Of a stretch of 40,007 nt of DNA, positions 1-6,716 are shown one piece after another. Origin of the DNA: JAAFHN01 sp031421855 (GTDB lineage Bacteria > Pseudomonadota > Gammaproteobacteria > Burkholderiales > Burkholderiaceae_C). The notes below the pieces were generated by a model, which saw only the letters and a program-made list of their open reading frames with translations, did no database searches and was not told the DNA's origin. The stretch is from assembly GCA_031421855.1 (NCBI GenBank), contig JANOPN010000126.1:1-40007 (forward strand), in the 5' to 3' direction. The translations under genes and the position numbers were made by a program. Position 1 is the stretch's first letter; every line of letters begins with the position of its first letter.

Positions 1-511
1 TGCCCGCCACATCGCAAAACGGCGACACATGAAACACCTTGGCCGCTGCCAACTCTTGCCCGTAAGCCAGGGTTTGGCCGTCACTGGCTTCGAGCACGTA
101 GCAATGCCGCTCGCCAAACGTGTTGTTGACCTCCACAACAATGGCTCGCAGAGCGTCGTTGCTTGTGTGGCAATACCAAAAACTCACCGGCTTGAAGGTG
201 TGACCCCAAACGCGCGGGTAGGTGTGCAGCCAGGCTTCTCCAGTGGCGTCGGTGATGCCTGCGCTGTGCAACAAGCCGTCAAGCCAAGCCAAGGCGTTCA
301 CGCCACCCAGGCCGTGGTCTGCATCGTGAAAACTAAGTGGGCCGAAGCGGTTGCGCGCCAATGCACCCACCTGCGGTGACAAAGCAGTCCAACTGCGAAG
401 CGGCAGCATGACAAAAAACGTGTCGTATGCAAATCGGTGCTCGCGCGGGCGCAATCGGCGATGGCGTACTTGGCCAAAACCAATCAAGGGCGCTGCGCAG
501 CCTTCGACCAT
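1..511 (-). CDS. DUF1365 family protein, 3' part outside the window
   Basis: I read this from the reverse complement: an open frame of 170 codons starting at ATG (A at 511) and still open at base 1. It begins MVEGCAAPLIGFGQVRHRRL and continues with features I associate with DUF1365: HAFAYDTFF-like text early (here HRFAYDTFFVM), the YPRVWGHTFKPVSFWYCH stretch, and VEVNNTFGERH. DUF1365 proteins are uncharacterised; they usually sit beside a COG2907 FAD protein and a cyclopropane-fatty-acid-synthase-like methyltransferase, which points to membrane lipid modification. The start codon shares one base with the stop of the FAD gene upstream (TGATG), so the two are probably translationally coupled. 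No methyltransferase is visible because the window ends. The family call is confident, the function is inferred only from context. Confidence 0.85.
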   Translation of the reverse strand, partial: MVEGCAAPLIGFGQVRHRRLRPREHRFAYDTFFVMLPLRSWTALSPQVGALARNRFGPLSFHDADHGLGGVNALAWLDGLLHSAGITDATGEAWLHTYPRVWGHTFKPVSFWYCHTSNDALRAIVVEVNNTFGERHCYVLEASDGQTLAYGQELAAAKVFHVSPFCDVAG

Positions 512-1854
512 CAAGCCACCTCTGTGCGCAGCTGCTCGGCTGCGATCAACAAATGGCGAGCGACTTGCAAACCAGACTTGTGCCCATCTTCATGAAAACC
601 GTATCCAGCCCAAGCGCCGCAAAAATAGCTGTGTTGCTGACCTTGTAGCTCAGTCAGTTTGATTTGTGCAGCGATAGCGGGGCCGTCGAACACGGGGTGT
701 GCGTACTCGTACTCACCCATGATGGTGCTGGGGTCAATCGTTGACACCGGGTTCAAGCTGACGATCACGTCCTTGGCAAACGGCAATGGCTGCAGGCGGT
801 TCAGCCAATAGTGCAAACACACACGGGCGGACTCCTGCTCGCCACCTGCAGCGCGCTCGTAGTTCCACGCCGCCCACGCCAAGCGCCGTTTGGGCATCAC
901 CCGCACGTCCGTGTGTAAAACCGCGCGATTGGCTTGGTAGCGGATGGCACCCAGCACGGCGCGCTCAGCATCGCTTGCGCGGTGCAGCATGGCTAAGGAT
1001 TGATCGCTGTGGGTTGCAAAGACAACCTTGTCAAACGCCTCGCTTTTGCCATCGGTGATCACGCGAACGCCAAGCCTGGCGCTGGATGCATCGCGCTCCA
1101 CCAAGCGCACGGGGGTGTTGAGGCGCGCGTCGCGCACGTGGCTCAACATTTCGTCAACATAGTGCTTAGCACCGCCCTTGATCGTGTGCCACTGCGGCCG
1201 GTTGGTGACTTGAATCAGCCCGTGGTTATGACAAAACCGAACCATGGTCGCCACCGGAAACGCCAACATCTGATCGGTCGGACAGCTCCAAATGCAACCC
1301 AGCATTGGCAGCAAGTACCAGCGCACAAAAGCTGCACCGTAGGCCTCGTCTTTGAGAAAACTCCCCAGCGGCTGCGCCAGGACCCGCGCTGCGTCGGCAT
1401 CAGGCCTGGCTTGGGCCAACCCCGTGCAGCGGCGGTTAAAGCGCATCAAGTCGCGCAGCATGCCCCAAAACGCGGGGCGTACGAGATTTGATCGCTGCGC
1501 AAACACCGTGTTCAAGTCGCTGCCGCTCCACTCGAGCGACTGGCTATCAAATGCGTTTGGTACTTGAACCGAAAACGACATGTCTGATTGAGTCGTCTCA
1601 ACGCCCAATTCCGCCATGAGCCGGATCAAATTTGGGTAGGTTCGCTCGTTAAACACCAAAAAGCCGGTGTCCACGCCGTGTGTGCAGTCTCGGCCAGCTG
1701 CGTCGGGCAGACTCACATCAACCGTGTGGGTGTGTCCACCAAAATAGTTGGCCGCCTCAAACAAGGTCACATCGGCGTGGTCCCGCAGCGTGTAGGCCAC
1801 ACTCAGCCCGGTAATGCCGGAGCCAATAACGGCAACTTTCAGTGGATGGGGCAT
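511..1854 (-). CDS. FAD/NAD(P)-binding amine-oxidase-like oxidoreductase (COG2907 type)
   Basis: A 447-residue protein with an N-terminal Rossmann dinucleotide-binding motif, GSGITG at residues 11-16, followed by the acidic residue closing the second strand (LFEA, E33) and the FGGHTHT segment typical of flavin-containing amine oxidase-like proteins. The C-terminal FCGAWAGYGFHEDG stretch matches the FAD-closing region of this family (small-molecule flavoproteins such as protoporphyrinogen oxidase and amine oxidases share the layout). Substrate is unknown. In related bacteria this gene travels with DUF1365 and a fatty-acid methyltransferase, often under ECF sigma/ChrR or LitR control and linked to singlet-oxygen or light stress, so action on unsaturated or cyclopropane acyl chains is a reasonable inference. 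It diverges from the MerR-B12 regulator at 2044, and a 14-bp palindrome overlaps its likely -10 region. Confidence 0.85.
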   Translation of the reverse strand: MPHPLKVAVIGSGITGLSVAYTLRDHADVTLFEAANYFGGHTHTVDVSLPDAAGRDCTHGVDTGFLVFNERTYPNLIRLMAELGVETTQSDMSFSVQVPNAFDSQSLEWSGSDLNTVFAQRSNLVRPAFWGMLRDLMRFNRRCTGLAQARPDADAARVLAQPLGSFLKDEAYGAAFVRWYLLPMLGCIWSCPTDQMLAFPVATMVRFCHNHGLIQVTNRPQWHTIKGGAKHYVDEMLSHVRDARLNTPVRLVERDASSARLGVRVITDGKSEAFDKVVFATHSDQSLAMLHRASDAERAVLGAIRYQANRAVLHTDVRVMPKRRLAWAAWNYERAAGGEQESARVCLHYWLNRLQPLPFAKDVIVSLNPVSTIDPSTIMGEYEYAHPVFDGPAIAAQIKLTELQGQQHSYFCGAWAGYGFHEDGHKSGLQVARHLLIAAEQLRTEVA

Positions 1855-1886
1855 AAGCTTCGGATTTTGACTTGTTGGCCGAATTA

Positions 1887-1900
1887 TGACCGATCGGTCA
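1887..1900. promoter_or_regulatory. 14-bp perfect palindrome in the divergent promoter region
   Basis: TGACCGATCGGTCA reads the same on both strands. On the minus strand it is followed directly by the -10-like CATAAT and so overlaps the spacer and first bases of a possible leftward promoter for the FAD/DUF1365 genes. The position fits a repressor or MerR-type operator. The adjacent MerR-B12 protein is the obvious candidate, but the form also resembles sites bound by TetR-like proteins, so the binder is not established. Confidence 0.5.
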
Positions 1901-1984
1901 GGTTTTTCGGTACTGGGGTTTTTACTGATGCCTATGGACCGCAGTCAACGCAGGATCGACTTCTTTTGTCTTAGATCAATGGCG

Positions 1985-2011
1985 GCAGTGGTGTCGCGGA
2001 CAAACCACTGC
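1985..2011. promoter_or_regulatory. 8-bp inverted repeat upstream of the MerR-B12 gene
   Basis: GCAGTGGT (1985-1992) and ACCACTGC (2004-2011) are perfect inverted repeats separated by 11 bp, 32 bp before the ATG at 2044. The arrangement suits a dimeric operator for autoregulation or a small mRNA stem-loop. No convincing -35/-10 pair could be placed around it. Confidence 0.35.
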
Positions 2012-2043
2012 ATTATTTTATGGACTCGCATGACTGATTTTGT

Positions 2044-3039
2044 ATGTCCGCCCAAACGCTGACGCGAGTCGCAACGGTGTCAATCGCGGCTGTTGAGCGC
2101 GACACGGGTCTGTCAAAAGACACGTTGCGCGTTTGGGAGAGGCGCTACGGCTTCCCGGCCCCCCTGCGTGACCACAACGACGAGCGAGCCTACCCGCCCG
2201 AGCAAGTCGCTCGGCTGCGCTTGATTCGCCGCATGCTTGACTCGGGCTACCGCGCGGGCAAAGTCGTCGGCTTGGATCCTGTGTCGCTTGAGCGGATGAG
2301 TGCCTCAAGAGCCGATTCGACGCCGCTGCCGACGCAGCCCATTAGCCCAATGGCACAACACAGCAGCTTAAGCGCTTCGAGCGACCCGCTGTTGCAGCTC
2401 GATCACTTGATGGCTTGTATCCGCAGGCATGATGTGCCGGCCCTGCGCGCGGGCATGGTCAAAATCAGCCAGACCATTGGCTTGCAACGATTCACCTGCG
2501 AGGTGATTGCGCCGCTCAACCAGCGCGTTGGGGCCGAATGGATCAGCGGCCGCTTGGAGATTTTTGAAGAACACCTCTACACCGAGAGCGTGAATGCCGT
2601 CTTGCGCAGCGCGCTCGCGAGCTTGGGGCCTGCCGATGCGGCCGATGGCCCGCGTGTGCTGCTCACGACCACCCCAAAAGAAGCGCACGGCCTGGGCCTG
2701 CTCATGGCCGAGGTGTTTTTCGCAAGCCACGGCTGCCAATGCGTGTCGCTGGGCGTGCAGACCCCAATTCTCGACATCGTTCGTGCCTGCGTGGCGCAAC
2801 GCACGGACATTTTGGCCTTGAGCTTCACCGCTAGCCTCAACCCAAAACTGGTGGTTTCCAGCCTGCGCGAACTCAAAGAGCTGTTGCCATCATCCGTGCA
2901 AGTCTGGGCCGGTGGCGCTTGCCCGATCATCCATCGCAAACCCGTTGACGGCGTGGTGTCGCTATCGTCGCTTGACGACATTGGCCCGCAACTCAAGCGC
3001 TGGCGATCAAAACCCAACCTGCGCCACCAGGGCAGCTGA
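2044..3039 (+). CDS. MerR-family regulator with cobalamin-binding domain (LitR/CarH type)
   Basis: A 331-residue protein. Residues about 12-75 form a MerR winged helix-turn-helix (VSIAAVERDTGLSKDTLRVW, then RAYPPEQVARLRLI). Residues about 115-195 match the helical cobalamin-capping domain, including the Wx9EH motif (W166, E176-H177) that is diagnostic for adenosylcobalamin photoreceptors of the CarH/LitR group. Residues about 203-320 are a B12-binding Rossmann domain with the lower-ligand motif E213-A-H215-x-x-G218. Members repress targets in the dark with adenosylcobalamin bound and release DNA when light breaks the Co-C bond; that is family knowledge, not shown here. Divergence from the FAD/DUF1365 genes suggests these are its targets. 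A low-complexity linker of Ser, Pro and Thr (about 86-115) joins the domains. No carotenoid, phr or cfa gene is visible within the window. Confidence 0.9.
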   Translation: MSAQTLTRVATVSIAAVERDTGLSKDTLRVWERRYGFPAPLRDHNDERAYPPEQVARLRLIRRMLDSGYRAGKVVGLDPVSLERMSASRADSTPLPTQPISPMAQHSSLSASSDPLLQLDHLMACIRRHDVPALRAGMVKISQTIGLQRFTCEVIAPLNQRVGAEWISGRLEIFEEHLYTESVNAVLRSALASLGPADAADGPRVLLTTTPKEAHGLGLLMAEVFFASHGCQCVSLGVQTPILDIVRACVAQRTDILALSFTASLNPKLVVSSLRELKELLPSSVQVWAGGACPIIHRKPVDGVVSLSSLDDIGPQLKRWRSKPNLRHQGS

Positions 3040-3082
3040 GGCATGATGCAAAGCATCGAATTGCTTCGTTTGCACGCCTTTC

Positions 3083-4597
3083 ATGACCTCGACCTCAAAG
3101 CCCCAGCCCGCCTCAATCACTCGCGCCGACCGCATCGCTGGGCTGAGGGCTGCGTCAAACGCTGACTCCGCCTTTGATGTGTTGGTGGTCGGCGGCGGAG
3201 CAACCGGCTTGGGCGTGGCCGTCGACGCCGCCCAGCGCGGCCTCAAAGTCGCTTTGATCGAAGGGCATGACTACGCAAAAGGCACGTCCAGTCGCGCGTC
3301 CAAGTTGCTGCACGGCGGTGTTCGCTATTTGGCTCAAGGCAACATCGCCTTGGTGCGTGAGGCCCTGCACGAGCGAACCGCGTTGCTCTCGAACGCCCCG
3401 GAGGTCGCCACGGCCTTGCCTTTTGTCATGCCGTCTTACCGCTGGTATGAAACATTTTTTTACGGCGTGGGCCTCAAGCTCTACGATTTGTTGGCCGGTC
3501 GGGCGGGCTTGGGTGCTACAAGGTTTTTGGGCAGCGAGCGCATTCGCGCCCTGTCGCCCAACGTCAAACCCCACGGGCTCAACAGCGGTGTGCAGTATTG
3601 GGATGCCCAGTTCGATGATGCCAGGCTAGCCTTCGCGCTGGCCATGACCGCGCAAACCCAAGGCGCAGTCTTACTCAACCACGCCAAGGCCATTGGCCTC
3701 ATCCACGATGGCGGCCGGGTTTGCGGCGCCATCGTGCAAGACGCTGAGACGCTGGAGACTTTCAGTGTCTCTGCCAAATGCGTGATTAACGCCACCGGCA
3801 TTTGGGTCGACGAGCTTCGCGGCCAAGACGCGGCCGCGCTCAAGCGCCCCATGAACAACATGGTCGCACCCAGCCAAGGTGTGCATTTGGTGGTTGATGC
3901 CAAGTTTTGGCCGGGTGACAACGCCATGTTGGTGCCCAAAACCGCCGATGGCCGGGTGTTGTTCGTCATCCCGTGGCTGGGCAGCGTCATCTTGGGCACC
4001 ACCGACACCCCGCGCGAGCAAGTCGAGCACGAGCCCCAAGCGCGTGAGTCCGAAATCGACTTCATCTTGACTGAAGCCGCCAACTACTTAGCCGTGGCCC
4101 CCAAACGCAGCGACGTCAAGTCAATCTGGGTCGGCATGCGCCCCTTGGTCAAACCCTCAGACGAAGACGGCAGCGACACCAAGGTCTTGTCGCGCGAACA
4201 CACCATATTGGTGAGCAAATCGGGACTATTGACCGTCACCGGCGGTAAGTGGACGACCTACCGAGCCATGGCCGAAGACGTGATGGCGCGAGCCGGGCAC
4301 GAAGGCTTGGTGCCCAAGCAAGCCTCCGAAACAGCCAAATTGCGACTAAACGCCAGCGCCAGCATCAAACCGGCCAAACTTTCCGCCGCAGACGTGCAAC
4401 ACATGGCCACCCACGAGCACGCTCGGACGGTCGAAGACGTGCTCGCGCGGCGCTGCCGGGCCCTTTTTCTAGACGCCAGGCAAGCAGCCCAAATGGCCCC
4501 ATGGGTCGCAGACACCCTGAAAGCCGCCACCGGCACCGACCCCAAGCTGGCCGAGTTCTTGGCGCTAGCGAAGCAGTATTTGATTCAAGATTCATAG
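3083..4597 (+). CDS. glpD: Aerobic glycerol-3-phosphate dehydrogenase
   Basis: A 504-residue FAD-dependent membrane-associated dehydrogenase that oxidises sn-glycerol 3-phosphate to dihydroxyacetone phosphate and passes electrons to quinone. The GGGATGLG dinucleotide motif follows DVLVV at about residues 34-44, then the signature GTSSRASKLLHGGVRYL at about 73-90. Later landmarks are VINATGIW, PSQGVHLVVD, GTTDTP and VTGGKWTTYR, all typical of GlpD. Length is close to the E. coli enzyme (about 500). No glpF, glpK or glpR is adjacent, so the usual glycerol operon is split or absent here. The stop codon TAG is contributed by the first bases of a dispersed repeat (copy A), so the C-terminal end ...YLIQDS may have been set or altered by that insertion. 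Confidence 0.95.
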   Translation: MTSTSKPQPASITRADRIAGLRAASNADSAFDVLVVGGGATGLGVAVDAAQRGLKVALIEGHDYAKGTSSRASKLLHGGVRYLAQGNIALVREALHERTALLSNAPEVATALPFVMPSYRWYETFFYGVGLKLYDLLAGRAGLGATRFLGSERIRALSPNVKPHGLNSGVQYWDAQFDDARLAFALAMTAQTQGAVLLNHAKAIGLIHDGGRVCGAIVQDAETLETFSVSAKCVINATGIWVDELRGQDAAALKRPMNNMVAPSQGVHLVVDAKFWPGDNAMLVPKTADGRVLFVIPWLGSVILGTTDTPREQVEHEPQARESEIDFILTEAANYLAVAPKRSDVKSIWVGMRPLVKPSDEDGSDTKVLSREHTILVSKSGLLTVTGGKWTTYRAMAEDVMARAGHEGLVPKQASETAKLRLNASASIKPAKLSAADVQHMATHEHARTVEDVLARRCRALFLDARQAAQMAPWVADTLKAATGTDPKLAEFLALAKQYLIQDS

Positions 4598-4633
4598 CAA
4601 CAAGCTCAATAGATCCGCAGACCAAGGGCCAAT
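4594..4633 (+). repeat. Dispersed 40-bp repeat, family 1, copy A
   Basis: Begins ATAGCAACAAGCTCAATAGA and ends GACCAAGGGCCAAT, followed by an AT-rich tail (CTCGTAAAAAACGCC). It overlaps the glpD stop codon (TAG at 4595-4597). It has the AATAGAT centre found in copies G and H but the GCAACAA start of copies B-F, so it is intermediate between the two subtypes. Confidence 0.8.
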
Positions 4634-4695
4634 ATCTCGTAAAAAACGCCTATAACGAGCTTAAAGGCAGCTCCACCGCCCGAGATAATCGAGGC

Positions 4696-6684
4696 ATGAC
4701 TGTTTTGACCCCTGAGGCACCGCCCGCCCAAGCCATTCGAGTGTTGTCGCTGATTCCGCCGATGACGCAGCTGAACACGCCTTATCCGTCTACGGCTTAC
4801 ATCACGGGGTTTTTGCGGTCGCAGGGGTTTCAAGCGGTGCAGGCTGATTTGGCTTTGGGCTTGGTGTTGGCGATGTTTTCGTCCGAGGGCTTGTCGCAAA
4901 TTCGCGCGGAGTTGCTCAAGCTTGACCAAACCACCGCCCGAGTGGCTTTGTTTTTGGATCAGTTTGAGCGCTACGCCGCGACGTTGGTGCCAACTTTGCG
5001 GTTTTTGCAGGGCAAAGACGCGACGCTGGCTCACCGCATCAATTCACGCACTTTTTTGCCCGAGGGGCCGCGCTTTGAGACGCTGGAGGTGTACGTTGAC
5101 GATCTCGGTGGCGACCCCCTAGCTTGGGCTTTTGGGGCCTTGGGTGCCCAAGACAAAGCGCGGCATTTTGCGACGCTGTATCTCAATGACTTGGCTGACG
5201 TGTTGAAGGACGGCATTGACTCGCGCTTTGAGTTTGTGCGCTACGCGGAGTCGTTGGCGGGGAGCCAACCGAGTTTCGAGCCATTGGCAAAGGCGCTTGA
5301 AGCACCACTGAATTTGGTCGACCGCCACTTGACTCGGCTCGCGCTGGAGCGCGTTGCGCAACATCAACCGACCGTTGTGCTGTTATCTGTGCCGTTTCCG
5401 GGGGCGGTTTACGGGGCGTTTCGGGTGGCGCAGGCGATCAAGGCGCGCCACCCTGGCATCGTGACCGTGCTAGGCGGGGGCTATGTGAACACGGAGTTGC
5501 GTGAGCTGGCCGAGCCGCGGGTATTTGACTATTTCGACCATGTGACCTTGGACTCGGGCGAACGACCACTGTTGGCGCTGCTGGCGCACATCGGTGGCAA
5601 GCGAAGCAGTCAGCGCTTGGTGCGCACCTTCAGCCGCACCGCCGAGGGCGGCGTGCGCTACACCAACTTTGTGGAGCCAGAGGTGCCGTTTGGCGAGGTC
5701 GGCACGCCCACTTGGGATGGTTTGCCACTTGACCAATATTTGTCGCTGCTGGACATGTTGAATCCGATGCACCGTTTGTGGAGCGATGGGCGCTGGAACA
5801 AGCTGACCGTGGCGCACGGCTGCTATTGGAAAAAATGCAGTTTTTGCGACGTGAGTTTGGACTACATCTCGCGCTACGAGGGCACAACTGCCACCGAGTT
5901 GGTGAACCGAATCGAGGCCATCGTGGCCGAGACGGGGCAGACCGGGTTCCATTTTGTAGACGAAGCCGCGCCGCCCAAGGCGCTGAAGTCACTCGCGGCC
6001 GAATTGCGCGCGCGCGGCACCGCGATCTCGTGGTGGGGCAACATTCGGTTTGAAAAGACGTTTTCGCCTGAGCTGTGCCAAGAATTGGCCGACAGCGGCT
6101 GCATCGCCATCAGCGGCGGACTGGAGGTGGCATCCGATCGCTTGCTGAATTTGATGCAAAAGGGGGTGTCGGTCGAACAAGTTGCCCGGGTGACCAAGGG
6201 CTTCAGCGATGCCGGGATTTTGGTGCACGCGTATTTGATGTACGGGTTTCCGACGCAAACGGTGCAAGACACGGTGGACGCGTTGGAGTACGTGCGCCAG
6301 TTGTTCGCGGCAGGTTGCATCCAGTCGGGGTTTTTTCACCGGTTTGCATGCACCGTGCACTCACCGGTGGGTCAATCGCCGGCTGATTTTGGCGTGAGCT
6401 TGGTGCCATTGCCCGAAGGTAATTTCGCCAAAAACGACGTGGACTTCATCGACCCCACTGGCACCGATCATGCTAATTTGGGCGTGGCATTGAACAAGGC
6501 GCTTTACAACTACATGCACGGCATCGGGCTAGACCAAAACGTGCGCAGCTGGTTTGATGTGCGGGTACCCAAGACCAAAGTGCCGCCAGACTTCATTGCG
6601 CGGGCTATTTCGGTTGCGGCGGCGCCTCATTCCAATTTCCAGCGGAAGCGAGAACAAGGCGCAAAGTCGAAGACAGTGCTTTAG
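4696..6684 (+). CDS. B12-binding-domain radical SAM protein
   Basis: A 662-residue protein of the COG1032 type. I start it at ATG 4696 (MTVLTPEAPP) because the frame upstream overlaps glpD and has no protein-like character. Residues about 220-300 look like a cobalamin-binding fold without a DxHxxG motif (VVLLSVPFPGAVYGAF, then GIVTVLGGGYVN). The radical SAM core follows from about residue 365, with cluster cysteines C376, C381 and C384 in HGCYWKKCSFCD, that is Cx4CxxC rather than the usual Cx3CxxC. GFHFVDEAAP and YGFPTQT are further core landmarks. Such enzymes perform methylations, ring rearrangements or methylthiolations; I cannot name the substrate. It is separated from glpD by a repeat and is convergent with glnE (32-bp gap), so genomic context does not help. 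Confidence 0.85.
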   Translation: MTVLTPEAPPAQAIRVLSLIPPMTQLNTPYPSTAYITGFLRSQGFQAVQADLALGLVLAMFSSEGLSQIRAELLKLDQTTARVALFLDQFERYAATLVPTLRFLQGKDATLAHRINSRTFLPEGPRFETLEVYVDDLGGDPLAWAFGALGAQDKARHFATLYLNDLADVLKDGIDSRFEFVRYAESLAGSQPSFEPLAKALEAPLNLVDRHLTRLALERVAQHQPTVVLLSVPFPGAVYGAFRVAQAIKARHPGIVTVLGGGYVNTELRELAEPRVFDYFDHVTLDSGERPLLALLAHIGGKRSSQRLVRTFSRTAEGGVRYTNFVEPEVPFGEVGTPTWDGLPLDQYLSLLDMLNPMHRLWSDGRWNKLTVAHGCYWKKCSFCDVSLDYISRYEGTTATELVNRIEAIVAETGQTGFHFVDEAAPPKALKSLAAELRARGTAISWWGNIRFEKTFSPELCQELADSGCIAISGGLEVASDRLLNLMQKGVSVEQVARVTKGFSDAGILVHAYLMYGFPTQTVQDTVDALEYVRQLFAAGCIQSGFFHRFACTVHSPVGQSPADFGVSLVPLPEGNFAKNDVDFIDPTGTDHANLGVALNKALYNYMHGIGLDQNVRSWFDVRVPKTKVPPDFIARAISVAAAPHSNFQRKREQGAKSKTVL

Positions 6685-6716
6685 CACGGCAAGACGAAGC
6701 AACGAAGCTATCGTTT

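Noticed and set aside
4249..4695. Upstream extension of the radical SAM frame across glpD
   Set aside because: It overlaps the conserved glpD C-terminus and has Arg/His-rich composition typical of an out-of-frame reading; ATG 4696 starts the protein-like sequence.
6185..6215. GTGACCAAGGGC resembling the right half of the dispersed repeat
   Set aside because: Only about 12 bp match, it lies in a conserved part of the radical SAM protein (VTKGFSDAG), and neither the RTAGCA start nor the CAATRRAT centre is present.
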